From Lagopus muta (Eukaryota; Chordata; Aves; Galliformes; Phasianidae): DNA of 64,000 nt. A program made the position numbers and the translations under genes. Within the stretch, counting starts at the first letter, position 1; each line of letters begins with the position of its first letter. The notes under the pieces were generated by a model that saw only the letters and a program-made list of their open reading frames with translations, was not told the origin of the DNA and did not search any database. Where the stretch lies: positions 85,319,788 through 85,383,787 of the forward strand of contig NC_064435.1 of the NCBI RefSeq assembly GCF_023343835.1. The letters are read 5' to 3'. Below, in pieces: positions 21,804 to 35,589 of the stretch.

Positions 21804-24800
21804 GTCAAGCTTTCTCTGTCTTAGTTTGTATTAGCTTCTGCAAAGTAGAGAGCTCTGAGGTCTCATCGAGTTCACTTCAGCAGAATTGCATCTCATGCAG
21901 GTGGGCAGAGTAGTTGGACATCCTGGGGGGCGATGGCAGGGCCGTCTTGCATACTCTTGTCCATCTTGTTCTGTTTCTAGGCATCCGGGGAGGGAGGCCT
22001 GAGGACGAGTGAGTGGGTATGGAGAACTCTTGGAAGGGGAAGAGGAAGAAGGACTGTGCTTTACTGTGATAGCTGAGGACAACAGATGTCCCCATTCCTT
22101 CAGCTAGGTCTCTTAGAAGCATTTGCACTTGAATCGTACATCACTGCTAAAAACTGTTAATGTTGTACCCCTTAATTGAATTATTGTAGAGCTGGTTGTT
22201 GACTAAGCAGCGTGGTGGGCCTGGTACTGACATCCTTCCAGGAGCAGACAGAAGAAGGTAGACTCAGACTCCTTTGGGAAATATGTAAAGTTGTGTCGGT
22301 AGGTTGCTTGAACTAAGCCAAGTTCTGTTTTGCTCCTAGTACGTGTTCTCAGAATGTATCATAATGGTTTATTTGGAACAGCTTCAGCTTATGTTGTGAA
22401 TGTGAATTAATTAACATTAGTATGAATTGCATATTGTGGAATGGAATTTGTTTTTCTGTGTCTTCTGAACACTTCTACTCAGGCTACTTCAAACACTTTA
22501 AAATAATGTGTCCAGTTACAATATGCCTATGCATCTGTGGGCTAATGTAGCTGTACTTCTGGAGCCCACAGGAGACCAAATCTAAGGATGGTTTCACTGA
22601 CTGGGATGGGAAGAATACTGGCTGTGATGTTAACACTACTCCTGGTACGTTTTAGAAAGCATCAAGACACACTTCTTGTGTTGGTGGACTGGGTCTTACT
22701 GTTTATTACTTCATTTATAACTCTCAATGCAGTGTAAACAGAATGATGACGAATCACAGGGCACATTATTCATTAACTGTTCAAGCCTCATTGTTGCATT
22801 CCTGGTCCCAATTATTCATGTCATGGCGTACTACATGAAAAACCTGCTAGCCCTTGATTTCCTGCTGCAGGACTGAAGCTGCCTTTTACCATTCTGCAAC
22901 AGCATGGTGTAGCAAAGTGGGTAGACTGTCTTTCAGCCCAGGGTGGTGGGATCCTGTTGTCTATGTGGAAAATGAGGGCTTTATTAGTTGTTTGCAGGTC
23001 TCTGGAGGGGAGGGAGGTGGTTTGTTTCACTCAAAAACAATTCCTCTCAGCTGGCTAGAGAGGATTGTGGATAAAATCCAGCATACAAATGTCCCCAAGT
23101 AAATGGATTATAATGGAAATGTTGATGGCCAGTCAGTATAGAGATATTAGCGAGCATTTATATAACTCAAGAGTTGTTGACTACTGTAGATGTGTTGTTT
23201 TAGGCTTTATTCCCACTGGCGTCCCTCCTGTTGGCTTTTGGAGGGTTGGGATCAGACCCCTTTGGCTCGAATTTGTGGTGAAGTTAATTAAGACTGAAAG
23301 AAGCATGCACATTCTGAAACAGTCCTGCAGTTTCAGGGAGGAGAACAGTGGAAATAACTGACCTCTGCAATGATACTGATACTCTGTGGTATCGTCAAGC
23401 CATACAATGAAAGTAAAACTTTCCTTGAGTTATTTGGAATGTTTATTTTGACCTTTGGCTTATAAAGTTGCCTGTTAGTGGAAGGCTGGACATGTTTTTT
23501 GTGCATTCTTCCCAAAGCTGTTTTTTGACCAGGATAAAAACCCATTCTGTAATTAACCTTTCTGTACGCCTTTCTGAATGTGAGAATGGACATCTGCTAT
23601 TTTCAGTTGATGTTATTATATGAAGGCTTCTCTACAGCTTTGGCAGCTTGGAAGGAGTGGCAGGTTAGTGCTTTCTCAGCTGCACTGTTCTGATGTGTGT
23701 TGCTTCTGAAGACACCTATCTGTTATAATAAAAATATTTGTAACCCAAGGTTAGATAATTACAAAAGAAAAAGATTGAACTCAGTACTGAAATGGAGAAA
23801 AACAGGCAAAAGGAAAGCTTTGTTGTTTTGTATTTTTTTAAGAGCAGTAGAATTAATGTAAGAAAGGATTACCTTTCCATAAATACTTAAAAAATCCTTG
23901 GTGGCTTGTTACATATGAAAGTTGCTATTGGTTGTGGAACATGTATGGACCGAAGTCTGAAGCAATAAGTTCTGCAAACTCAGTTGAGATTCGGATCTCA
24001 GTGGCACTCCAGAGAAGAGAATGAATGGTGGCTTTGCTAAAACAACAAAAGTCAATTTGGGAAAACGTGTGAGTACTGCTAGAAAAGCAGAACAATACAT
24101 CTCTATGTAAAATTGCATAGGAGTGGTGTAAGTGCCGTTCTGTCACAGTTAGGGCTGTTGAAATAGTAAGCAGGTAGCAGAAATTTACTGTTTAATATTT
24201 CACAGATAGTAATTATTCTGAATGCTTTAAATAGTACAGGAAATGTAGTGTCACAAACTTGACATTTGAATATTAATATTGATACTGAAACAGTCTCACC
24301 ACAAAGAATTGTAGGACTGCAGGAGGAAAGACAGCTTTTTCATCAGATAAAAACACAGCAGTTCTAAAGCCCTGCAGATACGCTGAAAAAAATGCCAAAT
24401 GAAAACTGGGGCAAAACTGGCTTTCAGGTTGGGGCAGTCTATCTTCAGTTTGGGGAGTAGCCCTCCAGAGGTAAGCTGAGAGTTGGTAGCAGAGAAATCA
24501 GGTGTTTTTCTTTGTTTTTTTCTTTTTTCTGTTGTAATTTCCCCATCACCCCTGCTGTTTGATGAAGACTTTCTCAAAATGGTCGATGGCATGGACCTAC
24601 TGAGTGGATTGGGGCTGCTGGTACGGATCCACGAATGTGGCTGGGTGCAGAAAGATTCAAGAAGATGTACTGCCTTCACTGTCCAGTCTCAGATTCACTT
24701 GAAACATGTTACGAGTTGTCTTCTGTAGCAGCCAGATTAGGCTACAGAGATTTGGCTACTGAGGTCAGATTTGGCTAGGGAGGTCTTTCTTTTCTAAGAA

Positions 24801-24810
24801 CAAAGTAGGG
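21804..24810. other. Intronic DNA, nothing recognised
   Basis: AT-leaning unique sequence, stop-rich in all frames. No repeats or exons are recognised. Confidence 0.45.
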
Positions 24811-24898
24811 CTGGCTTTGTCTTCTTCTCTTTCTCTTTTCTTTTAACAAGGGCTGACTTTCTCTTTTCCTTTCTTTTTTTCATTCTTTTTTGTTTTAA
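24811..24898 (+). repeat. Polypyrimidine T/C-rich tract
   Basis: T-rich, C-interspersed simple sequence containing CTTCTTCTCTTTCTCTTTTC-type runs, with a short AACAAGGGCTGA break. Confidence 0.8.
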
Positions 24899-27800
24899 AT
24901 AAACAAACATGCTGTCCTTGTGTCTGTGTGCAGATGAGTGCGTTTGCACATCCTCTTACTTGAAAGTCCATTACAGCTTACTTTCTTCTTGTGAAAATAT
25001 GTGGTGCTATCAGAGGCAGTACAGTGTTTGAAGTGAAAATACACAGTAAGGGGCAGCCTTCATAAACTAGGAGGCCCAAGGACCATTGCCTCTTTGCAGT
25101 CACAAATTAGCAAACTTCCTCCAAAGAGGATGCAAAAATAAAGGGTGAGACTGGTGAAAAATCCCTGCTGATCCTGTGCATTGCAGACAGAACAAGCCAG
25201 CAAGAGCCGAGCCTGCACAAGGAACCATAATATTCCTATTTATGTTCTGTCTTTCTGTGTAGTGCAGTGTTGTTATGGACGGTGCTCTACCGTTGATAAA
25301 GCTCTGATAGCTCTTGCCAATTCTGTTGTTACAGGTAATGACTTACCAAGTTGTCTCCATAGATACTTTTCCAAGCAATATTGCTTTCCAAAATTCCCTG
25401 TCATGGAGTACGTAGGGCATGTTTTTGGCCTTACTCTGCTGGTGTAGGTTGGCCCAATTTGCAGCTGGCTGTTCAGCTGTGTGTGTGCAAGCTAGTTAAT
25501 GGAGTTTTCTTTCTGCAGGCAGGAAGGAAAAGTTTGTCGGCCTCCTTTCTGAAAGTGCTTTGGTACTTGTGACTTATTTTTCCCTTCAAATAAATGTATA
25601 TCTTGCGCTTTTAGACTCTTGTTTTCGGATATGATGAATGGTAACTTTTATCTTTAGAATATGCAAATGTAATTTTAGCATACTTCTGCACTGTATCATA
25701 CTCCTCCCCGCACAAACTGCTTACCAGACAATTCAGAAAGATAGGTATGTATTCAAAAAAAACATCATCATCAACAACAAAAACACCAAAAAAGCCACCA
25801 AACCCAAATATAATCTATCTTCTGAAATGTTTACGTGCTCTGAGGTACTTCAGCATATTTACACTAAAGATGCACCATTTGGTATTTTCAAGTGTAAGCA
25901 GTCTCATTTTTGCTAGCTGATGCCAGTGGCTTTTAACTTGCCCCAGTTGTTAACAGTAACAGGGACAATCTTACCTCTGTGAAGGAGATCTGGGAAAAGT
26001 AGTTACTAATACATGGAGATCTTACTCTCTAGGACTGTACCATTTGTGAGTTGATGGCAACGTATACAGAGCGGATAGAAAACGTTGCTCTGGAAGTGTT
26101 CCAGTTTGTTAATATTTTGAAGTCATTTTGCATGGGTATGGATGCAGATGGTTGTGTGGGGAGCCTCCAGAGCAAGAAGGGAGCTGAAGGGGAATCTCCC
26201 ATACATGAGGTTAGGTCTTAACCAGTAACTTTATTTTGTAGCCAGCTATCCACCTGTCTATCCACTCTGTTCTAAATGAGAGCCTAGCAAACAAAGGAGA
26301 TTTTGTCCTATTACAAGATGGGTTGCTGTTGCAGGTGATTATATAGATAGATGTGTTTTACTGTTCTACTGCCTGTTCCTAATAGCAAGATTGAGAAAGG
26401 CATCTAGATTTTGAACACAGCCTAAATGGGAGTGATCGTACCCAAATACTTCTTTTTACGTTCTATACTTGCTCTATTTATTTAACTGTTTCTCTAAGTA
26501 TCACCTACATCTAATGGCAATGGCAAGACAGTAGGTTAAATGAATCTTTCTTTTTTTTTTTTTAACCTAGCATAGCCGGTGTTAAGGACCCAGAAGTTGT
26601 TAGGATAACATTAATCTTCTGAGTTACAGCCTGAATGTACTCCCTGATATTGGTGCGAGTTAATGGAATTAGGATCAGACCTTTAAAGAAAAATAATAAT
26701 AAAAACCTTAAACCCCTGACTGGAGTATCTTAAGAGCTGACCAAGTTAAAAATGTGAATGAATAATTGCGACAATATACCTAATCTTCAGCTAATGTTGA
26801 TGGTGAAAGGAATTATCTTCTGTGGAGCTGTGAGTGGTCAGTGTGTTATAGTGCATCAGGGCCCTGTTAATCCATAGACTACTGACAGAGAATATGGTAG
26901 CAGCATTAAAGCATGCCATAGACAGCATGCTTTTATCTTTGCATTGTTGCTTAAAAGTGCATTCTGATGTGTCATTGGGGATATATGTAGTCTTGGAAAA
27001 CTGTTCCCACTGTGGTATTTGTGTGCAATATGGTACGTGGCCAGGATGTACACTAGATATTCAAATCATGTATGCTGCAGAATTTGTGAATTTCCATTTT
27101 AAAATACTTGTCATTTCTGGAAATACCCTGAGGTGTAACTGTCCACAACTTCCCTTTACTAGGTAATTATTAAATATTTGCTTTCAAAGCTGGCAAAGCT
27201 GAGTCATTAGCCAGCTGGGGAGTAGGTATCTCAGCTAGTGATTTTCAAGCCTTGCAGTCAAGACTAACTCTGCAAGTTTTCTTCCTATATTACTGTCTCA
27301 TTCCTTATGCATGTGAAGCAGCAAAGTGAGCTACCCAGAGTCCTGCTGCCTGGGGTGTGCTCACTGCCTGCCTGCCTGCCCTGGGCAGTGAGAGAGGGCT
27401 GGGTGCTGCATCAGAGCCTCCTTTCATGTAGTCTGGAGAAGTTTCAGCTGTTATGTATCTGAACCTTTGGGAGCAGATGTTGAATTGTGGATGGAGGTCT
27501 ACCTGTCTGTCCTGAAGGGCACTTAGGAGACCAGACCGTAGGTTACTGCAGCGTTAGGGGCCTCCTGCTTGAAACTGTGAAAGCTGGGGCCTTGCCTAAT
27601 GTTGACGTCTTGTTTTTGAGGAACTGGGAGCTGCCTGGAGTTGGGCAGCCAGGTTTGCATTTTTCTTGCCCGCTCCTGCCCCCTCTTTGCAGTTCAATTT
27701 CAGTGGGGCAGGTTTATTTCATGTGTGGTGCACAAACTTCTGTGGGATTTTTGTGTGATGAAGAGCCTTAGTGAAACAAATGCATGTGTTATACCTGTAT

Positions 27801-28805
27801 CTTGCAGGTGTCGATAAAACTGTCTCAGGCAAGACCCACCACAGTTGGAGCATGAAGGCAAGTTGCGCCATGTTTACACACAGAGCCTTCAAGCCCTCAC
27901 GTACCACTGACTGCCAGCTCTCACTTGTGCAGCGGGGGTCATCTTGGTGACAGGGCCACGCTGGCCCAGTGTTCCCTGAAGGCCTGGCACCAGAGAGGTG
28001 TTCCACTCGCTCCTGGTTGCAGAGCTCCTGGCTGGGCAAAAGTACCTGTGCTGCCCTTCCTTAGTGCTGCTCCCTGGGGAAAACGTTCATCATCACAGTC
28101 CTGGCTGGAAGGCGTGTGCTGTAAAGCCTCGCTGGTTACCTTGGTTAATCAGTTTGTAAAGCAGCTGTGGTTTCCAGGTCGTGCTCTGTGGTGGTGATAG
28201 TGACCAGCGGCTGTGGTCTGAGCACCCTCTGACTGAGAGCTGCTTCTCCAGAGCAGCATCTCTCTCAGGAAAGCATGCTGGCCTTTGCCTTCATGGAGAG
28301 ATTCATCCTTAACTCCTTTTTTCATGTCATTTCTCCTGCTTCCTTCATGTCCATTTTCAGCAGACTGACATCTTCGTTTTTCTCCGTGAATGCAGGTGCA
28401 GGTTTTTTTTTTCATATCCAGAATTCACTGTTGTTCCAATAAAGGAATCTATTCAAGTGACATAAAAAACGTGGTACAATAGCTTGGTGAATTTATTCTA
28501 AAATTAATCTTTATAAGGCAGTGACTTCTGTAAAGTTAACGAGCACGCTGTTAGTGCTGGTGTAGTTATGGCTGTTTTCACAGTACTCAAAGAGTTTGCT
28601 TGGAAAAATCATCTTTCTGAGTGAAATGCTTTCTGCTTGTTTTCATGGTGAAGGGGAATAAACTACTGCTGTCAGTGTGAGTGGGAATCTTTCCCTTCAT
28701 ATGACTTTTTAATGCATAATCATAAACTCCACTGGCCATTTTTTAGATGCTGAAGTGTGGAACTGAAAAACCCTGTCTTTCATTATTTAGTTACTATGCA
28801 AATAA
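24899..28805. other. Intronic DNA, nothing firmly recognised
   Basis: Unique AT-leaning DNA. An A-rich run with CAT/AAC units lies at 25755-25805, a T run at 26550-26565 and a short CTGC tandem at 27364-27380. No gene or repeat family is supported. Confidence 0.45.
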
Positions 28806-28833
28806 TCTTTTTTTTTTTTCCTTTTCCTTTTTT
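28806..28833 (+). repeat. Poly-T tract
   Basis: T-rich run with C interruptions; simple sequence. Confidence 0.85.
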
Positions 28834-28958
28834 TGCATTCTGTCTGAAAGCTTTTTCAGAATTCCACTGCACTCCCTGTAGATGGGCACACAACAGAGGT
28901 CTTGAAAGTTTGGTGTAGTAGAATGTACATCATCTGTTGCTTCATCACAAATTCACAG

Positions 28959-29130
28959 CAGCCCGCTGGCACGATAATGTGTTGTGAGCTGTGGAGTTTT
29001 GCGTAATAACTGGAAATGTCAGACTGGCAAGACGGTGGAAAGTGCTCTTCAGTAGCAGGCTTGAGGTGCAGAATAGCACTGTGCAGCGTAGGGGAGAAAG
29101 GCCTTTCTCTGATGGGAGTGGAGTTTGCAG
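28959..29130 (+). other. Possible non-coding cassette exon
   Basis: A strong donor (CAG followed by GTAAGG) lies at 29131, and a candidate acceptor (ATTCACAG) ends at 28958, giving a 172-nt segment. The acceptor's pyrimidine tract is weak and interrupted by A residues. No frame is clearly coding. It is listed only because of the donor strength. Confidence 0.15.
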
Positions 29131-32100
29131 GTAAGGCTTTCAGTGTTGCAGAATTCATGTTGGACCCATGAATGACCATCACCAGGATTGTAGGAGTACT
29201 GTCTGCATGGTCTGGAGCACCTGGAGAGAAATGGAGCAAGGTGTGGCTCCTTCCTCTTGCCCTCAGCAGCAGTGATGCACGGCGGTAGAGAAAGGGCAGG
29301 AGGTAGAAGAGCTGCTGCTCCTGGCTGCCTTCTCCTGATGCTTTTGGGGGTCCTGCCCACGCGCGGTGGCAGGGAGGTGCCCCCCAGGACCTCGCTTAGG
29401 CAACGTTCTTCATTCTACGGGCACCTAGGACTTGTGGAACCTTACTGGAGTTCATAGTGAACTCTATAATTAGCATGCTTTTAACTTGTATGGTACCAGG
29501 AGGCTGTTTCTGCTTTGCATAGCTTACTAGAAAAGATATTTTTAATTTCCTGCATGAGCACCTTGTATAGAAGAACATGTGCTGTGGCTTTTGTCAGGAG
29601 ACAGCATGAACTACGTTTTCCAATGTAAAGATCGGCAAGCGTGCAGTCTGCATCAAAATGCTTTTCCCAAGCATCCAGCCAGGGGAAAGTAGTGCTGAAT
29701 GTGAAGGATGCTTGTACCCTTGCTGAGGGAAAATGCCCACTCTTGTACCCACTGGAGTCAGAGGAGCTTGTCATTGAGTTTATTTGTAGTTTAACTGGGG
29801 GCGTGATCCGAGAAGCCATCCAGCATGAAGGATGTAAAATAGGAATGAATGGGAAGAGCCTTAAGTGAAATGAGGGAAGCAGTAGTCTAGGAGAAGGAGA
29901 GAGTCTGATAAAATCAGACAGTAAAACATACGCATAAAACTGCAGAACTTACTTTGAAAGAGTAGCTCTGTGCTTACAAGCTTGGCACAGCTTTAATTTT
30001 TACTTTGTGTGCTTGCTTCGGGCTTCCGTCTGCAGAGAAGATCCTACGTCCTGCAGTGCTTGAGTCTGTGGTGCTCTGGGTCAGACCAGAGCTTGCAGAG
30101 CCAGGGAGGACCTTCATGTCTTCATGTGCCTTCCCTGTAGAATTCACTGCCCTGGGGTGGCTGTGCTTGACCAGCATTCCAGATCAGTAGGGCATCAGAA
30201 ATATTATAGGCTATTAAATGCACTGTTAGAGTGTTTGGCTGGACTAACTGTTGCTTTTAACAGAGTTGAGATTTGAGATCTTTGGGTCTGATGGGGTTTG
30301 GAGGTAAACTTTGCTCATTTGGTTTTTGAAGAAGGAAGTGCTTTGGTGCTTTGAAGGGGGAAAAAAATGAAGGCAGTACTGCATGTCTCTTCCTTAAATC
30401 AAAGTTTGCTGTTTGAAATGGGAACAACTCAGCAGAACAGTTTAAGTAAACATTGCCATAACTGCTTATCTGAGACACTGGCATCCTCTCTTTTTGCTGT
30501 GCTGCTTTCTTGTGGTGTCCTGGAGTCTCCCATTTGTGTGTCTGTTCTCACAGCACCACTTTTGTAGGTGTATGTGTCTATGTCCATTTGCTAGTTGCTG
30601 CCCAGTGTTGAGACTTTGGCTAGGAGCCTGCTCTAGCACTGTAGGTTTTCTGGATCCCCTCTGTGGCTGAGATTTTTCTCTTGGCTGAAAGGTCCTTCCA
30701 CCCCCTGTTTTCTCTCTGCCAGGCACAGCATCTTCATTTGTTATGGGGAAAAAAACAGATGCGACCGTTCCTGAGTCATTTCAAGGTAGTATTTAGCAGA
30801 GAAGGTAAAATCAGGGCCAAGACAGCAAGTGCCTGATGCTGTCCAGGTGGAGCCTATGAGGAGTGTCAGTGAGCGTAGTATAAATGCCAGGAGAACTGTG
30901 GAAAGTCACGTGTGTGGGTGAGAGGTAAGGAATTAGGTGCTGTCCTCTACTGCCAGTGCCTGGGCATAGGATTGTATTTTTCACTGGGTAGAAAAACTGC
31001 ACCATATTGCACAAATGGCTTATTTAAAGCTTGAGTGTTTTTGCCTGTGTTAAAGCACTGGGTTTCTTATCCACAGAGCGCTGATCCATGCAAGTAACTT
31101 CTGTGCACTTAAGTGGGTAAGAGGAATAAAATCAATTAGGGAAGGAAAGGAGAAGGCCCTGCCTCTCTGCCAGTTCTGTGATGCTTCAGGTAGTGCTGCA
31201 TTAGGACATGGCTGATGATCTCAGGTGCATTTTAGTCATTAAAAAAAAACCAACTACTCCTTGTTGAACTGGTATTCAAAATAAAAAAGTTATTACACAT
31301 AGAAATCTATGTATATTCTACTGTCTTTGTCAATCTAGCACACAGAAAGAGCTTCTCCACTGTTTGGATCTGCTCTTCTTTCATAATGGGCTGCAACTTG
31401 TTTACTAATGCTTGAAAGCATGTACACATCAAATAAATCTCTGGTATTTGGGCCATAGTGTACCAGCATTTTGCAAAGGGAAGATTAACCACACACTATA
31501 TTAAGCTGTGATCCACTTTACTCTTGATTCCTAGCTACAGTAAATCAGTCAAACCATCAAAGAACAACATTAGTGGAAGGGTTCCTCAGACAATAGACTT
31601 ATTTCCATATTTATTTGCATTATTGTTAAGAAAAGGGCATTCAGAAGAGCTAATCTCTGTGGGACTCAGGCTATTATAAATTAGTCGAAGTGAGTTTTTG
31701 GGTGCAGAAAGCCAGCAACAGAATGAAATACCGTGGAGCTGCATGATATAGTGTGCATTATATTGCTGCAACAACTGAGACACAATACACTCGTTTTGAC
31801 AGCCGGTGCTGTTAATAGATAGTCTTTAACAAGCATTATATTGGCAGATCTTACACAGACTGAATTTGCAACTGTGACTCAAAAGACTTCCCTAGCGTGA
31901 AGCATCTTTATTGCATATCATTTTAGCTCTTTCCTGTTTTTACTCTGCTCTCTTTCAGTGAAAAGGTCAAGAAAAGCAGTAGCTCAGTGGCTGAGTTTTT
32001 CAGAAGTGCTTTACAGCAGGGAAAGCGGGGAAACCTCTTAAAGTGGTATCTTATTCAGTAAGTTAGGCCTTTTGTTCTTTCACCCTCTTTAGTTGTTGAA

Positions 32101-33727
32101 TTTTATCCATCAAATTGATTAGAGTGACTTCTGAGGCAGCTCCAGGCTGGTGCAAAGCTCCTCCTGCCCCCTGCAGCTCTCCCCATCCCCCAGAGAAGCA
32201 GCCTTTGCTCTGAGAAACCTGTCAGCCCACCTTGCTAGACGTTCTGGTATTGAATTGACTCTGTGTTTTCATGACACGACCGTCCATCTGCACTGTCCAA
32301 GGTTGGGTTTCCGTATTCAGAGAATTATCGCGTAGTTTGCTCGTGCCTCTTCCTTCACTTTCCCTGCATGTCTGCGTGCATGCACCCACACACTTGAATA
32401 GTGCCCTCCCTTCTTCACTGCACCATAACTCATTGCACTCTGAAGGCTGCCTTCTGCATCAGTGAGAGATTTTCAGCGCCCTGGAGGGAAGCTTTTGGGC
32501 CCTCCCTAAAGCAGTGGATGCGTATGTTTGATTTCACTTACCCCATCAGTGTTGGGAATTAAAAAACCAGACAGCTGTAGCCTTTATAGTAACAGAAGTG
32601 GAGAAACAGGAATGTTTCCTTGATGTAGAAGAAGCCTTAGGGAGGCCTCTAAAGTGAAGGTCAGGGCCTTAAAAACTAAAGTGCTGCATATTCAAATTTA
32701 ATTTATAACATTAAATTAGAACAGCTTATAAGTGCAACCAGCTTCAAGGATGCAAAGTATTGCCTGAGGAGGCTGGAAGGACTTCTGGCTGGCCAGCAAT
32801 TCCTGCCGTTGGGCATGATGGTACTTACCGTAATGTTCTTGCACACCTGATAACTGCTGCGTTTTTTGCAGGTATGAGTTTCTTTTCTCACATCTTTTCA
32901 CGCCTCATTTGCTAACTCTTCCATTCCGCAAAGTGGCAGGATGATGACAGGCAACTCCCTCTGCCTTTTGTGTTACAACTAATCCTTGGGGTTCTTTCTA
33001 ATGTGTCTCCAGAAATGTGTATTCAGCTTAGGCTAAAAGCTGACTTGATTTGTAATACTAAAATGTGGACAGTGCAGATAGCTTTCTGAGTGTTCTCTTT
33101 CTCTCTCAGAAATAAATCATTGTAAAGGTGTATGTGAATGCTCCCACAGTTTTAAGCTCTCTGTCACATTAAAAACATTTTTAAAATACAGATGTGCTTT
33201 GGCACAGGCTTAAATACTTTGCTGAATCCCTGCGTTTGGCTTCTGTTAGCACATTTGGAATTTGACAAGTAACTATTATATGACCATTCAGTTAACAGGT
33301 TGTGGTATTTGAATTAATCTGACTTGTGCTTTTCTTGCTTTGGAATGATTGACAGATTTTTATTTTGATTTCAGATTATGTGGCTTGTTTTACTTCAGTG
33401 TTCTTTTACTTAATGTACGATTTAATTAAAACTTGGTTACAGTGATTGATAGTTGCTTTATTTGATACCTGTTTATAGACATTTTATTCACTGCTTTTTC
33501 CGTGTGCCGATATTTGTCAGAAGAAAATGATATTATTTCTTTTGTCAATGGAAATGAAGTTGTAAATTACCGTGATTTTGGGATACGTTGCTGGTATGAG
33601 CAAACAGTATTCCCTTGGTGAGTTTTCCACTGTGGAGACCTGGGCTACGTGTAATACATGCTAGAAAAGACCTCTGTTCTTCTGAAGAACAGCACTGTGT
33701 GGCCTCAGCCCCATGTACCTTGGTGCA
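29131..33727. other. Intronic DNA, nothing firmly recognised
   Basis: Unique AT-leaning DNA without recognised repeats. A CpG-bearing patch (29245-29400) contains a 60-codon ORF whose start looks like a signal peptide by chance. Nothing else is supported. Confidence 0.4.
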
Positions 33728-33739
33728 GCCACCTGCTGG
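33728..33739 (-). promoter_or_regulatory. CTCF-type core site
   Basis: The reverse strand reads CCAGCAGGTGGC, matching the CTCF core CCASYAGRKGGC at all 12 positions. It is followed by TGCA, which fits the usual downstream bases except for one. As a lone intronic match it may anchor a chromatin loop. Orientation is - relative to the presumed gene. Binding is inferred. Confidence 0.45.
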
Positions 33740-34819
33740 CTTCTTCCCAGATGGTCTGTGGGTGGCAGCACGAGGTCCTGAGCCAGGGGTACCCCCAGCC
33801 ACCAAAGGTGAAGATGAAAGCAATGGAGATGTGCGACTCGATAGTTTACTGACAACTACAAAAGAGTTCAGCAAAACCGCGACTGAGAGCTAGCTGTGGG
33901 AGGAGGGAGGATGTGTTCTTCCCCGCTAAAATCGTAGCATTCACATTCTTGGCAGCGTCGTGGAGCTTGGCTATAACTTCTGGTTTACAGTTTAGAAATA
34001 TACTAAATAGCATATAATGTTTAATTCCGGGTTGCGTTACGCAACGGAAGGCGATTGCCTCAGTGCAGCACATCTGCGTTGTGAGGGGAAGCTCTCCTGG
34101 GAAACAAGCACATCTTCCGCTGAAGTCAGAGCGAGGCGTGGGCCGGGCATTGCTATTTTGGCAAGCAGGGAGTCAGAGCTGGAAAGCTGCCTCACCTTTC
34201 GCTTTCCATGGAACTTACCCTTTCTCCGTCTTTCAGGCACCAGCTGCTGCCCACTTGTTCTGGTTCTGGGGATGCTTTTAGTGGTTGATGAAACCATCGG
34301 TCTGGGCTCTGGGAGTTGTGATCTTTGCTGCATAGTGTGTTTGTGGTTCATGAGCAGGGTAGGTTGTCAGGGAGAGGTAAGGAATGTAATCTGAAAAACA
34401 TCTGGAAGACCTAAGAAAATGTTTAAGGGGAAAAAAAAACAACCCACCTCTGTTATTGAATCTCTGATAAGTCAGCAGTGGTCAATGATAGGTGCAGAAT
34501 TCCTGTCATTTTTACACTGGATCTCAGTTCACTACTTCTAAGCCTCTCTCTTGCTGGAAGCAAGAACTCAGGCTCAGCTGAAGCTCCTCCTGCCATCCTA
34601 AAGCGGAGTTATCAGTGCCCCTTTTCCTCTTATTATCAGCATGCTTTATATTTTCGTGGCAGTAGTTAGCACAGACTTTCCAGTGGTGCCTGTGGCAGTG
34701 TAATTGGTCTTCTCTGTCTGACCGAAATGAGATTATTCTGTCTTTAGTGGGGCACACTTTGGCTGCTTTCTAACACGGCTCTCTTTCAGGCAGGCTGGGG
34801 GCTCAGTTGGGCAGGTTGT

Positions 34820-35010
34820 TATGTGGGTGCAGAGAGTTTTACCATGCACTATTCAAAGTGGTTGTTCATGGTTTACTGTTAAATTGCAAGTCTGTCGTGA
34901 GTGAGATTCCTGAGGGATCTGTCCTGGCTGTGGTAATACTCATTGTTTTCATTATTGAAATGGCTGTCGGAGCAGCGAGAGCAGTTATTACATAGGGTAA
35001 GAAGTGTGGA
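34820..35010 (+). mobile_element. Decayed CR1-type LINE, reverse-transcriptase fragment
   Basis: The + frame contains SEIPEGSVLAVVILIVFII, which aligns with the non-LTR reverse-transcriptase motif of the general form S-G-[VI]-P-Q-G-S-[VI]-L-G-P-x-L-F-x-x-[FY]-I-N-D-L. Preceding residues VVVHGLLLNCKSVV fit the region just upstream of that motif. Several conserved residues are lost (Q to E, GP to AV, NDL changed), and the open frame ends at 34995, so it is a dead copy. It lies upstream of, and in the same direction as, the LINE 3' end at 35590-36066, and the two are probably remnants of one insertion. Confidence 0.65.
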
Positions 35011-35589
35011 GAGGGGTGCAGGTTCGTAGGATGGCAAAACTACAGCAAAACTGAAGCTCAGACTGGCCCTAACTAACTGGAGGAGTGGTTTTGTGGGGAA
35101 AAATTATAGGGAACAAACCTATAAGCACTGTGTATAGGTGGGGAAGTGCCCACACGTGGCACGGGATGGGGAATGGCTGACAGTGGTCCTGCAGCAGGAA
35201 GCCTGTGGGCTGGAGTGGGGCTGTGCTGCAGGCAGATTGGCCTGGTTTAGTTCAATAGGGTGTTAAAAAATCACAGCTGGCTTCCAGACTACCAGAAGAA
35301 ACCAGCCTGCAGTGTGTCCTGCTCTCCTTTCCCCCGGGAGCTGTGCTGCTGGGGCTGTGCTGAGCTGGTGGCTTTGCCCTCCCTCCCCTGCATGCCTGGG
35401 CTCCCACCCTGCTGCTGGCATCCCTGCCTTGGCATGGGAAAGAGGCCCAGCTTGGCTGCTCCCAAACCTGATCTGTGCTTGCAGAACAGCGTGGCTGTGA
35501 GTAAAGGGATTGCAGAGTGAGCTTTTCCGCAGAACAATCATTGTTCTGGGATATGTTGAGAAAATATCTGAAATACCCCATCCGCTGGG
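35011..35589 (+). mobile_element. Probable degraded LINE interior or interrupted segment
   Basis: Sits between the reverse-transcriptase fragment and the 3' end of the same-orientation LINE. Short pieces such as CAGACTGGCCCTAACTAACTGG followed by GAGGAGTGG could be decayed CR1 sequence. About 35280-35500 is GC-richer and not recognised; it may be an unrelated insertion or unique DNA. Confidence 0.3.

Noticed and set aside
29275..29457. 60-codon ORF with a signal-peptide-like start (MHGGRERAGG...)
   Set aside because: Short, in a small GC-rich patch, with no Kozak support beyond chance, no exon structure and no recognisable continuation.
34233..34377. Possible exon between CTTTCAG and GAG/GTAAGG
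   Set aside because: The acceptor is plausible, but another donor-like site lies inside it and no coding or conservation evidence exists. This is chance-level in a long intron.
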